A stretch of 64,000 bases of DNA, from positions 434,001-498,000 of the forward strand of contig OY770021.1 of NCBI GenBank assembly GCA_963669315.1, in the 5' to 3' direction. Positions within the stretch are counted from its first letter, which is position 1, and each line of letters starts with the position of its first letter. The translations under genes were made by a program, and so were the position numbers. The notes beneath the pieces are model-generated. The model ran no database searches. It worked only from the letters and a program-made list of their open reading frames with translations, and was not told where the DNA came from. This document shows, in pieces, positions 35,071 to 47,103 of the stretch. The stretch comes from SZUA-547 sp963669315 (GTDB lineage Bacteria > Pseudomonadota > Alphaproteobacteria > Rhodobacterales > Rhodobacteraceae).

Positions 35071-35274
35071 ATGCAGCGCGCTCGCAAAGCCATTGTCATC
35101 GGAGGAGGCATAGGATCTCTCGCCGCGGCGGCGTTTATGATCCGCGACGGCGGTATTCCTGGCAGCGATATAACAGTATTGGAGGCAGCGGGCTCTCTGG
35201 GGGGCAGCCTGGACGCCTCAGGTGATCCGACGGCCGGCTACGCCATGCGCGGCAGCCGTATGATGACTGCCGAG
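35071..35274 (+). pseudogene. Oleate hydratase, N-terminal stump
   Basis: 68 residues beginning AIVIGGGIGSLAAAAFMIRD, the FAD-binding GxGxxG start of oleate hydratase (the 67-kDa myosin-cross-reactive antigen family), then ITVLEAAGSLGGSLDASGD and GYAMRGSRMM. It is cut by IS6 copy B at 35275. The intact enzyme hydrates oleate to 10-hydroxystearate; only about a tenth remains here. Confidence 0.85.
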
Positions 35275-36092
35275 GGTGCTGGCAGACTAATTCGAACCAG
35301 TCTCCGAATGGTGTGGGAAGCGGCCCCTCAGGCCGCGCAAAGCAGCCGCCACTCTTCGAGAGCGGCGGTTCTGTTGAGCTTGAAATTGCGACGTGAATTG
35401 AGGTGGCGCTCGCGGTTGAACAGGTTGTAGACGGAGGAGTGGACGGCGGCGAACATCTGCAGACTTCGCATGCGCCGGAAGCGGAGCATGGCTCGCTCTC
35501 GTCGTCGGAATGGCAGGTGTGAATTCTCCGCTCTGTTGTTGAGCCAGCGTCCCGTCGACTGAAGATCCGTCGCACCCAGCTCCCTGAGCGCAGCGCCATA
35601 CGACCGAAGGCAGTCGGTCACGATCTCATGCGGCTGGCCATAGCGCCTCATCAATTTCCTGAGAAATTTCAACGCCGCTTTCTTGTCGCGCCTCTTCGTG
35701 ACGAAACTCTCAAGCACCTCGCCCTCGTGGTCGACGGCGCGCCAGAGATAGTGCTGCTCGCCGTTGATCTTCACGAATACCTCGTCCAGATGCCAGCGCC
35801 AGCTCGAGAACGCTCGCATTCGATCCACGCGTCTGCGCTTGATCTCTGCGGCGAACTTTGGGCCAAATCTGTGCCACCAGAACCGGATCGTCTCGTGGCT
35901 GACGTCGATCCCGCGCTCGTGCAGCAAGTCCTCGACATTCCGCAGCGAGAGCGGGAACCGCACATACATCATGACCGCGAGGCGGATGATTTCGGGAGAC
36001 GTTTTGAAATACTTGAAGGGGTCACGCTTACTCATGCGTGGAAGCTAGATGAGCGCCCTTCCAGGCTCAAGCTATGTTCCTCTGACAAGACC
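35275..36092 (-). mobile_element. IS6-family element, copy B (818 bp)
   Basis: Ends GGTGCTGGCAGACT (35275) and, inward from 36092, GGTCTTGTCAGAGG. Exactly 818 bp like copy A and in opposite orientation to it. Flanking 8-mers CTGCCGAG and GAACGAAT differ, so no target duplication. Left flank is a broken oleate hydratase, right flank a broken istA. Confidence 0.9.
35328..36035 (-). CDS. IS6-family transposase (copy B)
   Basis: A 235-residue intact transposase with the DDE residues in HLDEVFVKI, IVTDCLRSYGAA and RAENSHLPFRRRE. Almost identical to the partial copy C at the window start, while copy A is diverged. Bounded by the 14-base terminal repeats described for the element. Confidence 0.93.
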   Translation of the reverse strand: MSKRDPFKYFKTSPEIIRLAVMMYVRFPLSLRNVEDLLHERGIDVSHETIRFWWHRFGPKFAAEIKRRRVDRMRAFSSWRWHLDEVFVKINGEQHYLWRAVDHEGEVLESFVTKRRDKKAALKFLRKLMRRYGQPHEIVTDCLRSYGAALRELGATDLQSTGRWLNNRAENSHLPFRRRERAMLRFRRMRSLQMFAAVHSSVYNLFNRERHLNSRRNFKLNRTAALEEWRLLCAA

Positions 36093-36446
36093 GAACGAAT
36101 GCCTCCTTCAGGTGCTGGCGGCGCGGGCGCACATGGTCCCGCACCGCCGTGTAGCCGCCCTCGAACCCGCGCTCATCGCGCAACCGCTCGAAGATCCGCC
36201 GCACCGTATGGCGCCGCTTCTTCGGAACCTCCCGGTCCGAGATCAGAATCTGGTCGATGAAATCCGCATGCGCGTCCATCCGGCTGCGTGGCCGCTGCGA
36301 CGTCCGCCGATAGCCGGGCCGCTCCGAGAACCGCAGCATCTTCGAGATCGTCCCCCGGTCGACCCCGAAAGCCAGCGCCGCCGCTCGCTCATCCCGTCGC
36401 GCAGAACCGCCCGCCGGACGCGATGATAAATCTCCAACCCGTACAT
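36093..36446 (-). pseudogene. istA: IstA N-terminal remnant, frameshifted
   Basis: Begins MYGLEIYHRVRRAVLRDG at 36446, loses frame around MSER, and resumes as AALAFGVDRGTISKMLRF and KKRRHTVRRIFERLRDERGF. It ends against IS6 copy B after the same residues (EAFVRS) where the copy at 5778 ends. Dead. Confidence 0.86.
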
Positions 36447-36561
36447 CCTCGCCTCGAAACCGCCTCAACGATTCCCAGACTTCCACGTGGCGGGATATTA
36501 CGCCGCCCGCAGCAGGATCATCCCGCCGCTCCACTGGTCGGATTTACAGGCACCCTCTACA
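36093..36561 (-). mobile_element. IS21-family left-end fragment
   Basis: The outer end reads, on the reverse strand from 36561, TGTAGAGGGTGCC, as in the IS21 at 6250. It lies six bases from the aconitase stop codon. Only the left end and the first part of istA remain; IS6 copy B cuts it at 36093. Confidence 0.85.
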
Positions 36562-36566
36562 GCCGG

Positions 36567-39266
<2,700 letters not shown>

Positions 39267-39861
39267 TGGCGTATCTCCTGTTTCTGTCCCTGGGGGACCA
39301 CGGTCTGGTTCTGTATTGGCGTCCTGCGAGACAAGCAGAACGCTTGGGGCGCGGCGGGGCGCCTGCCAATTTATCGCTATGCGGGTGACCTGATGATGAT
39401 GGTGCTATCGGTTGTTCTTGATCTGGCTGGAATACTAAGCCACGAAAATCGCATTTTCCGACAACTCCGTCTGAGCTTTTCTCCCTCTGGCCTCTTCGAA
39501 GCAAGGCGGACCGAAGGTGGACCTTGCACCTTACTAACTCTGAATGCTGACATGAAGCTGACAACCTGATCCGCAGAAAGCAAACTCTGCGAGCCAAGTC
39601 AGTCGAAGCCGACTTTCTGCGCCTTAGTGGCGTACGGCAACATTCGCTATTTTGGGATTTTAGTTACTTAAGACGAAGCGCGCTTGCAATATCATTCGAT
39701 CCATCTCGCCAAACCGCCGCCGCGTCGCGCAAAGAACCCCGGCTGCAATTGGACGCACTGCGCCCTGCACGCTTCGCCCTTACGTGCCAGTCGGCGCCCG
39801 CGTAGGATGAGACCGACAGGCGCGTCCGCGCTACGACTTTAAGCCCGCCGGAGAGCCGAAT
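39267..39861. other. Divergent region upstream of acnA
   Basis: Nearly 600 bases with no supported gene. Presumably holds the acnA promoter (reverse) and that of the small membrane protein gene (forward). No regulator site recognised. Confidence 0.5.
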
Positions 39862-40038
39862 ATGGACCCGATCAGGATCGCTTTCGTACTTGCGCTTGTG
39901 ACGTTCGTTCTGTCTGGCCGGAAATTTCTGGACGCCTGGCGGGACAAGAGCGAGAGGGGAAGGCTGCGCCGATTTTTATACGGCGGCCTTTGCCTCGCCT
40001 GCTTCATAGCCATGGGATTTTTTGAGCTGCCGCGCTGA
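39862..40038 (+). CDS. Small two-helix membrane protein (58 aa)
   Basis: Starts ATG 39862 with CGGAGA ten bases upstream and ends TGA 40038. It reads MDPIRIAFVLALVTFVLSGR (helix 1), a basic loop with KSERGRLRRF, then GGLCLACFIAMGFFELPR (helix 2). Two hydrophobic helices joined by a positive loop are typical of real small inner-membrane proteins. It is convergent with nqrM and shares a bidirectional terminator. Function unknown. Confidence 0.6.
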   Translation: MDPIRIAFVLALVTFVLSGRKFLDAWRDKSERGRLRRFLYGGLCLACFIAMGFFELPR

Positions 40039-40058
40039 GTCGAGTCCCCCAAAAAGCG

Positions 40059-40081
40059 AAGGCCCGCGCGAGGCGGGCCTT
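40059..40081. terminator. Bidirectional terminator between small gene and nqrM
   Basis: Stem AAGGCCCGC / GCGGGCCTT with a 5-base loop; preceded by AAAAAGCG on the left and followed by TT on the right, so it can stop transcription from both sides. It ends the nqr operon. Confidence 0.75.
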
Positions 40082-40103
40082 TGAAGTACGTATCAAAGCG
40101 AAT

Positions 40104-40313
40104 TCAGGTCGTCAGTTTGGGCGGCCCGTCACATTTAGCGACATCAGGATCGTCGAAGCTCTTGCCGCAGACGCCGCACTCATCCACGCCCTTGATCGCG
40201 CCCAGCCCGCCGCAGCTGCCGGTGATCCGCTTGCCTTGAAAGATCACGCCTACCGCCATGCCGATGATGACAAGCATGAAAACGGAGAAGGCGACGGCGA
40301 CAGTTTCGATCAT
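40104..40313 (-). CDS. nqrM: NQR maturation protein NqrM
   Basis: A 69-residue protein (former DUF539). One N-terminal membrane helix (~5-25), then GKRITGSCGGLGAIKGVDECGVCGKS with the four conserved Cys thought to deliver Fe to the NqrD/NqrE Fe site. Last gene of the nqr operon, 42 bases after nqrF, which is its usual place. Confidence 0.93.
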   Translation of the reverse strand: MIETVAVAFSVFMLVIIGMAVGVIFQGKRITGSCGGLGAIKGVDECGVCGKSFDDPDVAKCDGPPKLTT

Positions 40314-40355
40314 TTGCCTTGCTCTTGGCTCGCTTCGGTCCGGAGACTCCGGCGG

Positions 40356-41582
40356 TTATCCGCCGAAGTCGTCCAGCATGATATCTTCACGCTCCACGCC
40401 GAGATCAAGAAGCATGTTGATCACGGACATGTTCATGATCGGCGGACCGCACATGTAGTACTCGCACTCTTCGGGCGCCGGGTGATCCTTCAGATACTCG
40501 TTGTAGAGCACGTTGTGGATAAAGCCCGTGTAGCCGTCCCAATCGTCGTCGGGCATTGGGTCCGACAGCGCGACATGCCATGTGAAGTTCGGATTTTCGG
40601 CCGCCAGCGTGTCGAAATCCTCAACGAAGAACATCTCTCGCCTCGAACGCGCGCCGTACCAGAAGGTAATCTTGCGATCGGAACTGAGACGCTTGAGCTG
40701 GTCGAAGATATGCGAGCGCATCGGCGCCATGCCGGCGCCGCCGCCGACGAACACCATCTCCTTGTCGGTGTCGCGGGCGAAGAATTCGCCGAACGGACCA
40801 GAGATCGTGACCTCGTCGCCGGGTTTGAGATTGAAGATGTAGGTCGACATCAGTCCCGGCGGGATCTTGGCCGGGTCAGCGCCCGGCGGAGGCGTCGCGA
40901 TCCGGACGTTCAGCATAATCAGGCCGCGCTCTTCCGGATAATTCGCCATGGAGTACGCGCGAACGACATGCTCGGTATTGTTGGCGTGGATGTCCCACAG
41001 GCCGAACTTGTCCCAGTCCTCCCGATACTCCTCGGCGATGTCGAATTCCTTGAAGCCGATCTGATAGGGCGGGCATTCGATCTGGATATAGCCGCCGGCG
41101 CGAAAATCTACATTCTCGCCTTCAGGCAGTTCCAGCACGAGGCACTTGATGAAAGTCGCGACATTGTCGTTCGAGCGGACCTTGCAGCGCCACTTCTTGA
41201 CCCCGAACACCTCATCCGGGATCTGAATCTTCATATCCTGCTTGACCGCGACCTGACAGGACAGGCGATCGCCTTCACGCGCCTCGCGCTTGGTGATGTG
41301 CGACAACTCGGTCGGCAGGATGGACCCGCCGCCCTCATGCACCTGAACACGGCACTGGGCGCAGGTGCCGCCGCCGCCGCAGGCCGATGGAACAAAGAGG
41401 CTCTCATTCGCCAGCACGCCCAGCAGTTTGCCGCCCGCCGGCACGGTTAGCGTGCGCTCTCCATTCACTTCGATGCTGACCGCGCCCGTAGAGACGAGCA
41501 CGGAACGTGCGGCCAAAATGATCCCCACCAGCGCCAGAATGATGGCGGTGAAGAGGGTGACGCCAAGGACAAAATCAATCAT
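40356..41582 (-). CDS. nqrF: Na+-NQR subunit F, NADH entry
   Basis: A 408-residue subunit that takes electrons from NADH. N-terminal helix (~3-23), [2Fe-2S] ferredoxin domain (ACGGGGTCAQCRVQ and a later Cys in DRLSCQVAV), then FAD domain (RAYSMANYP, RIATPP) and NAD domain (MVFVGGGAGMAPMRSHI, ending EYYMCGPPIMNMSVI). Standard length. 14 bases after nqrE. Confidence 0.97.
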   Translation of the reverse strand: MIDFVLGVTLFTAIILALVGIILAARSVLVSTGAVSIEVNGERTLTVPAGGKLLGVLANESLFVPSACGGGGTCAQCRVQVHEGGGSILPTELSHITKREAREGDRLSCQVAVKQDMKIQIPDEVFGVKKWRCKVRSNDNVATFIKCLVLELPEGENVDFRAGGYIQIECPPYQIGFKEFDIAEEYREDWDKFGLWDIHANNTEHVVRAYSMANYPEERGLIMLNVRIATPPPGADPAKIPPGLMSTYIFNLKPGDEVTISGPFGEFFARDTDKEMVFVGGGAGMAPMRSHIFDQLKRLSSDRKITFWYGARSRREMFFVEDFDTLAAENPNFTWHVALSDPMPDDDWDGYTGFIHNVLYNEYLKDHPAPEECEYYMCGPPIMNMSVINMLLDLGVEREDIMLDDFGG

Positions 41583-41596
41583 GTCTTATCCCCTCC

Positions 41597-42205
41597 TCAG
41601 AGTTGCACGCCGGAGAAGGACATGAAGGCCATCGCCATCAGTCCCGAGGTGATGAAGGTGATGCCAAGGCCACGCAGGCCTGGTGGCACGTCGGAGTATT
41701 TCATTTTCTCTCTGAGCCCCGCCAGCGCGACGATTGCGAGCGCCCAGCCAGCGCCCGATCCGATGCCGTAAACGACGCTCTCGCCGAAGTTATAGTCGCG
41801 CTCGACCATGAACAGAGAGCCGCCGAGAATGGCGCAGTTCACCGTGATCAGCGGCAGGAATACGCCCAGCGCGTTGTAGAGCGCCGGGAAATACTTATCG
41901 AGCGTCATCTCCAGAATCTGAACGATGGCGGCGATCACCCCGATATAGGAGATCAGGCCGAGGAACATCAGGTCGGTCTCATCGAAACCGAGCCAGCCCA
42001 TCGCGCCCGGCTTCAGGAACGTGTTCAGGATCAGGTTGTTGGCCGGAACCGTTACGGACTGGACCAGAATGACTGCGACGCCCAGACCAAAGGCGGTGCC
42101 GATCTTTTTGGAGACGGCGAGAAATGTGCACATGCCCAGGAAAAAGGACAGCGCCATATTCTCGATGAAGATGGCCTTTACGAAGAGGCTGATTAGGGCT
42201 TCCAT
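41597..42205 (-). CDS. nqrE: Na+-NQR subunit E
   Basis: A 202-residue integral membrane subunit with six helices, homologous to RnfA. With NqrD it binds an intramembrane Fe centre; Cys in FLGMCTFLAVS and in PLITVNCAILGG fit the ligands. Start overlaps the nqrD stop by one base. Confidence 0.96.
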   Translation of the reverse strand: MEALISLFVKAIFIENMALSFFLGMCTFLAVSKKIGTAFGLGVAVILVQSVTVPANNLILNTFLKPGAMGWLGFDETDLMFLGLISYIGVIAAIVQILEMTLDKYFPALYNALGVFLPLITVNCAILGGSLFMVERDYNFGESVVYGIGSGAGWALAIVALAGLREKMKYSDVPPGLRGLGITFITSGLMAMAFMSFSGVQL

Positions 42206-42861
42206 CAGGCGTGCTCGCTTACTTGGACGTGCAGGATCTCGTTTTCGACCTTCTCACGCTGATCGGATTTCCAGCTGCGCAGAGCCCAGATGAAAAAGCC
42301 GATGATGAAGAAGGCGCTTGGCGGCAGCAGCAGCAGGCCGTTCGGAACGTACCAGCCGCCGTTGTTGACCGTTTGGAATATCTCGATCCCCATCAGTTTA
42401 CCGGCGCCGAAAAGCTCTCTGATCACCGCGACGCCGATCAGGATCGCGCTGTAACCAAGCCCGTTGCCGATGCCGTCCAGAAAACTGGGCAGCGGCGGGT
42501 TGGCCATGGCGTAGGCTTCGGCGCGCCCCATCACGATGCAGTTTGTGATGATCAGGCCGACGAAGACCGACAGCGTCTTGGAAACGTCGGGCGCGAAAGC
42601 CTTCAGCACCTGGTCGACCACGATCACCAGCGAGGCGATGATCACCATCTGGATGATGATGCGGATCGAGCTGGGAACGTGATGTCGGATCAAGCTGATG
42701 AAGAGGTTGGAGAAGGCCGTGACGCTGGTCAGCGCCAGGCACATGATCAGCGAAACCTCCAGTGAGGACGTGACCGCCAGAGCCGAGCAGATGCCCAGCG
42801 TCTGGAGGATGACCGGGTTGTTTTCAAGAACCGGGTCGAGAACGAGTTTCTTTTTATCCAT
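42205..42861 (-). CDS. nqrD: Na+-NQR subunit D
   Basis: A 218-residue six-helix membrane subunit homologous to RnfE. LGICSALAVTSSLEVSLIMCLAL region and GLIITNCIVMGRAEA carry the conserved Cys that with NqrE hold the Fe centre. Overlaps nqrC by eight bases. Confidence 0.96.
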   Translation of the reverse strand: MDKKKLVLDPVLENNPVILQTLGICSALAVTSSLEVSLIMCLALTSVTAFSNLFISLIRHHVPSSIRIIIQMVIIASLVIVVDQVLKAFAPDVSKTLSVFVGLIITNCIVMGRAEAYAMANPPLPSFLDGIGNGLGYSAILIGVAVIRELFGAGKLMGIEIFQTVNNGGWYVPNGLLLLPPSAFFIIGFFIWALRSWKSDQREKVENEILHVQVSEHA

Positions 42862-43639
42862 TTGCGGCCAACTCCTCCGAAAGGTTTTTCAGGAAGGGTC
42901 CGAAACCATCCTGGCCGGCCCAATAGCGGACGAGGTTGTTCACGCCGACAGAGGTCAGCGTCGCGCCGGCGAGGCCATCGACTTGATAGTCGCCTGAAGC
43001 GCCAGTCTTGACGACTTCGATCTTCAAGTCGTCGCCGTCATAGAGCTTCTTGCCGGGCCACTGGCCGCGCCAGGAGGGGTTGTCGACCTCGCCGCCCAGG
43101 CCGGGGGTTTCGGCATGCTGGTAGAATTGCAGGCCGATCACCTCATTGCCGTCGGGCTTGAGGGCCACGAAGCCATAGAGCGTGGACCAGAGGCCGTAAC
43201 CATGAACAGGGATGATCACGGTCTCATAGTCGCTTTCGCCTTTCACCAGATAGACAGTGGCGTAGTGGGCCTTGCGCTTGATCTGCGCCTGATCCTGATC
43301 CTTGGTCAGCGCGTCGCTCATCGCAGGGTCGCGGGTCGCAACGATCGCGTCATAGGTCTCGGGATCGACATCCTCACTGAACTTGCCAGTCCGAAGATCA
43401 ACGATGCGCGGTTCAATACGATCGGCGTAAATGGCGCCGACATCCCCACCATCCTCAAAGAGCCCGGCGACCTGCAGGATGTTGACCTGCTTGGAAAGAC
43501 GAGCGTTCGCCTCCTGCTGCGGGCGCAAACCGATCGCCGCGGCCGACACCAGCACCGAACCGACCAGGCACAGCACGACCGCCATAAAGACGATCTTGAA
43601 CGGATGGTCGTTCGAGAAGATCGATTTCTCCTCAGCCAT
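42854..43639 (-). CDS. nqrC: Na+-NQR subunit C
   Basis: A 261-residue subunit with one N-terminal helix (~14-34) and a periplasmic FMN domain. The covalent FMN threonine lies in the motif LAGATLTS near the end (residues ~228-235). ApbE, encoded at 47104-48141, attaches the FMN. Overlaps nqrB by eight bases. Confidence 0.96.
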   Translation of the reverse strand: MAEEKSIFSNDHPFKIVFMAVVLCLVGSVLVSAAAIGLRPQQEANARLSKQVNILQVAGLFEDGGDVGAIYADRIEPRIVDLRTGKFSEDVDPETYDAIVATRDPAMSDALTKDQDQAQIKRKAHYATVYLVKGESDYETVIIPVHGYGLWSTLYGFVALKPDGNEVIGLQFYQHAETPGLGGEVDNPSWRGQWPGKKLYDGDDLKIEVVKTGASGDYQVDGLAGATLTSVGVNNLVRYWAGQDGFGPFLKNLSEELAANG

Positions 43640-44840
43640 GGCGGCGGGCCCTCCGCTTGATATTGGCGTTGACGACGAAATAATCGATCAGCGGCGCAAA
43701 CACGTTGCCGAACAGGATCGCGAGCATCATGCCCTCGGGGAAGGCGGGGTTCACGACGCGGATCAGCACGCACATCACGCCGATCAGTCCGCCGTACCAC
43801 CAACGCCCGAGATTGGTCATCGAGGCGGAGACCGGCTCCGTCACCATGAAGACCAGACCGAACATGTAGCCGCCGAGCACGATGTGCCACCAGAACGGCA
43901 TCGAGAACATCGCGTTGGTGTCGGACCCGATCAGATTGAACAGGGTGCTCATCACGAATGTGCCGACCAAACATCCGGCGATCAGGCGGTAATTTGCGAT
44001 CCTTGTGTAGAGCAGGAAGCCGGCGCCGAGCAGTATCGCAAAGGCTGACGTTTCAGCCAGGCTGCCCGCCTGAATGCCCCAGAACGCGTCCCACCAGGTC
44101 AGGCCGATCGCCGAAAGGTTCTGATAGCCGTCGCTTGCGCCGACGCTCAGCGCCGTGGCGCCGGAATGCCCATCCACCGGCACCCAGACGGCGTCGCCGG
44201 AAAGCTGAGCCGGATAGGCGAAGTAGAGGAAGGCGCGGGCCACAAGGGCCGGATTGAGCAGGTTTTTGCCCGTGCCGCCGAACACCTCCTTGCCGACGAC
44301 GACGCCGAAGATGATGCCCAGCGCCACCTGCCAAAGTGGCGTCGATGCGGGCAGGATCAGCGTGTAAAGCATTGAGGTGACGAAGAAACCTTCGTTGACC
44401 TCATGCCCGCGGATGACCGCGAAGGCGACCTCCACGATACCGCCGACGCCCAGCGTGACGATGTAAATGGGCAGGAAATACAGCAAGCCGTGCATGAAGC
44501 AGGCGAAGAAGTTGTCGGGATTGAAGCCGATCCCGAAGGACAACAGGATCCAGGCGCGCCAGCCCGCGGGATCCTCAATACCGAGCGCCGCGATCGCGGT
44601 GTTCGCCTGCAAGCCGGTATTATAGAGCCCGACGAGGATCGTCGGGATCGTGGCGATGACGACGTAGGTCATCGTCCGTTTCAGGTCGAGGCTCGCCCGC
44701 GCGTGGGGAGCGTATTTCGTCACGGTCTTCGGCGTGAAGAAGATCGTGTCGACCATCTCGTAGATGGCGTAGTACTTTTCGTACTTTCCGCCCTTGGTGA
44801 AATTCGGCTCGATCGAGTCGAATATACTACGCAAGCCCAT
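43632..44840 (-). CDS. nqrB: Na+-NQR subunit B
   Basis: A 402-residue membrane subunit with about ten helices, the main Na+ path and riboflavin site, homologous to RnfD. The FMN-attachment Thr is in DGHSGATALSVG. Other landmarks: GIGFNPDNFFACFMHGLLYF and PLWQVALGIIFGVVVGKEVFGG. Begins two bases after nqrA ends. Confidence 0.97.
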   Translation of the reverse strand: MGLRSIFDSIEPNFTKGGKYEKYYAIYEMVDTIFFTPKTVTKYAPHARASLDLKRTMTYVVIATIPTILVGLYNTGLQANTAIAALGIEDPAGWRAWILLSFGIGFNPDNFFACFMHGLLYFLPIYIVTLGVGGIVEVAFAVIRGHEVNEGFFVTSMLYTLILPASTPLWQVALGIIFGVVVGKEVFGGTGKNLLNPALVARAFLYFAYPAQLSGDAVWVPVDGHSGATALSVGASDGYQNLSAIGLTWWDAFWGIQAGSLAETSAFAILLGAGFLLYTRIANYRLIAGCLVGTFVMSTLFNLIGSDTNAMFSMPFWWHIVLGGYMFGLVFMVTEPVSASMTNLGRWWYGGLIGVMCVLIRVVNPAFPEGMMLAILFGNVFAPLIDYFVVNANIKRRARRHG

Positions 44841-44842
44841 GG

Positions 44843-46258
44843 TCAGCCTTCCGCTTCGATCTTGTCGAGGTTGGCGCGCAGGGCCAACCCATATTCATAC
44901 TTGCTCATACAGACGTATGAGCAGAGCGCGAGATCCTCTTCATCCAGCTCAAGCGCGCCCAGCTGCTGAGCCACTTCCGTGTCCAGAACCAGGATTGCGC
45001 GCAACAACTGCGTCGCGAGGATGTCCATCGGCATGACGTCTTCGTAGAGGCCAACGGGAACCATGGCCCGGGGAGAGCCGTTCAGGTTCGTATGGAACTT
45101 GATCTTGTCGAGTCCGAAGAAGCTGGAAAGGTGCACCCGCGCGGTGGAGAATTTCTCCATCGAGGGGATGATCCAGCCAAAGAAGTCCTGATGATCGCCT
45201 TCCGGCAGCAACGTGATCTGATTGTCGAAAGCGCCCATATAGGCGAAGGGACCGTCCGCGTGACGTCCGGTCAGAACGTCGCCAGAAATCACCCGAACGC
45301 CGCCATCATAGCTGATTTCGCCGTCGATCAGCTCCGTGATCGAGGCGCCGCGCCGCGCGCGCACCAGCCGCGGCTGTCCGGCGGCGGGACCGCTGATCGC
45401 GACCACGCGCGACGTCGGCAGAACGCCCGTGCGGAACAGCTCGCCAACCGCAATCGCGTCCTGATAGCCGATGTGCCAGACAGACCGGTCAGCCGCCACC
45501 GGGTCGAGCAAGCTGATATGGGTGCCGACCAGGCCTGCCGGATGCGGCCCCGAGAATCCGGTGAAGCGGATGCCGGCCTCGGACGGCTGCGGCAGGTTCG
45601 CGTCCGCCCCGTGGCACACATGGGTCACGCCATCGGTCAGCTTCGAAAGGATGCGGACGCCATTGGCGAAATCCTCAGCCGCTTCGCCGATCACTGCGGC
45701 GGGATCGCCCGCCAGAGGCCGGGTGTCGATCGCGGTGACGAAGACGGCGGCCGGGCTGGTCGTCGGATCCGGAACCTTCGAATAGGGCCGCGCGCGCAGA
45801 GCTGTCCAGAGACCGGAGGCGAGAAGGTTCTCGACCACCTGCTCCCTGCTTAGCCCGCCAATCTCAGAGGCGTCGCATTTGGCGAATGAGACCGGCTCCT
45901 CCGACTCATCGATCTGGACGACCACCGATTGCAGCACCCGTCTGGCGCCTCGATTGACCGCGCGAATCACGCCGCCGGCCGGAGCCGTACAGCGCACCCC
46001 CTCGTATCGCTTATCCTCGAAAATCGGCTGGCCGAGCTTCACCCGCTCGCCTTCCTCTACAAGAATCCGAGGTTTAAGGCCGATAAAATCTCCACCGATA
46101 ACAGCGCAGGACGTGATCTGGGGGCCCGCCCCGATCTCCTGCTGCGGGGCGCCTGCGATCGGCAGGTCTAGCCCGCGCTTGATCGCAACGGCGCCGTTGG
46201 CCGGTCCGCTCACCATCCCCTCCGTCGTCCCCTCAGTTTGTTCCGATGTCTGCATCAA
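44843..46258 (-). CDS. nqrA: Na+-NQR subunit A
   Basis: A 471-residue cytoplasmic-face subunit. Family core starts at IKRGLDLPIAGAP and includes GLKPRILVEEGERVKLGQ and GLYEDVMPMDILATQLLRA. The frame can start at TTG 46258, ATG 46255, or much closer to the core at ATG/GTG 46216/46213, where GGAGGGG lies just upstream; the last would remove a ~15-residue acidic leader not usual in the family. First gene of the operon. Confidence 0.96.
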   Translation of the reverse strand: MMQTSEQTEGTTEGMVSGPANGAVAIKRGLDLPIAGAPQQEIGAGPQITSCAVIGGDFIGLKPRILVEEGERVKLGQPIFEDKRYEGVRCTAPAGGVIRAVNRGARRVLQSVVVQIDESEEPVSFAKCDASEIGGLSREQVVENLLASGLWTALRARPYSKVPDPTTSPAAVFVTAIDTRPLAGDPAAVIGEAAEDFANGVRILSKLTDGVTHVCHGADANLPQPSEAGIRFTGFSGPHPAGLVGTHISLLDPVAADRSVWHIGYQDAIAVGELFRTGVLPTSRVVAISGPAAGQPRLVRARRGASITELIDGEISYDGGVRVISGDVLTGRHADGPFAYMGAFDNQITLLPEGDHQDFFGWIIPSMEKFSTARVHLSSFFGLDKIKFHTNLNGSPRAMVPVGLYEDVMPMDILATQLLRAILVLDTEVAQQLGALELDEEDLALCSYVCMSKYEYGLALRANLDKIEAEG

Positions 46259-46347
46259 TTCGCGCCTGTTTCTGAACGCATTTTTGAATACCCCGCAAGC
46301 GAAGGGGCGTCAGCCTTGCAGCTGGCGCCGCCAACGGGCGTTGCGCG

Positions 46348-46836
46348 TCAGCCGACCATCGCCTGTTTAATCTTCAGGCTCTCGTATTCGATTTCGCGCA
46401 TGCGGTGCTTGCCGATGTCGCCCAGTGAAATGACGCCGACCAGCTTGCCTTCATCGATGACAGGCAAATGGCGAAAGCGCCTGTTTGACATGATCTTACG
46501 CGCTTCTTCAATTTTCGTTTCGCGCGTGCAGGTCACTGGATTGGCCGTCATGATGTCCTCGGCCGGGCCATCGATAATGCTGACCCCGCGGTGGTCAAGC
46601 TCGTGCACGACATCGCGCTCGGACACTATGCCGACCGGTTCATTTTCCGGATTCACGACGACGAGCGCGCCAATCTTTAGCCGGGTCAGATCGCCGATCA
46701 GCTCTTTCACTGTCGTGTGAGGCGTGATCGTGAAGATGTCATCGCCCTTGTCGGACAAAATCGCTGCGACGGTCAGTCCAGGCGATTCCGCGCCCATCAT
46801 GAATTCATCGCTCTGCGAATGCGTGCGCTTCTTCAC
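46348..46836 (-). CDS. Tandem CBS-domain protein
   Basis: Start placed at GTG 46836, which has GGAGAG eight bases upstream; longer upstream frame has no family content, and ATG 46800 is another choice. ~162 residues with two CBS motifs: GALVVVNPENEPVGIVSERD and RHLPVIDEGKLVGVISLGDI. Such proteins bind adenine nucleotides or regulate partner proteins. Same strand and 89 bases upstream of nqrA, so co-transcription and a link to NADH/Na+ energetics are possible. Confidence 0.88.
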   Translation of the reverse strand: MKKRTHSQSDEFMMGAESPGLTVAAILSDKGDDIFTITPHTTVKELIGDLTRLKIGALVVVNPENEPVGIVSERDVVHELDHRGVSIIDGPAEDIMTANPVTCTRETKIEEARKIMSNRRFRHLPVIDEGKLVGVISLGDIGKHRMREIEYESLKIKQAMVG

Positions 46837-47103
46837 ATCGTCTCTCTCCAAGGGGCCTTGGTAGGAAATTGGCGCCATTGATCGATATCCTCCCATTGCG
46901 GAACCCCGCGAAGCACGCGGTTCCATTGGAACTAGCACAGCCGAGACCTCGAACGACATGCGCAGAACGTCGCGCCGCATGCAACACGCGCCAGCCCTGA
47001 AACAATTTCCGGTGCGCACAACGTCGCGGTCGGTAGACAAGCCAAATTTCCGCTGAGATAATCGCCGTTGTCAATTCCTTTGCAGGGTCCGGAGATCATA
47101 AGA
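46837..47103. promoter_or_regulatory. Divergent promoter region of CBS-nqr and apbE
   Basis: 267 bases between divergent genes; the promoters of the nqr operon side and apbE must lie here or in the 89 bases before nqrA. No operator motif recognised. Confidence 0.4.

Noticed and set aside
46837..47040. N-terminal extension of the CBS protein
   Set aside because: No family similarity and the good ribosome-binding site is at GTG 46836.
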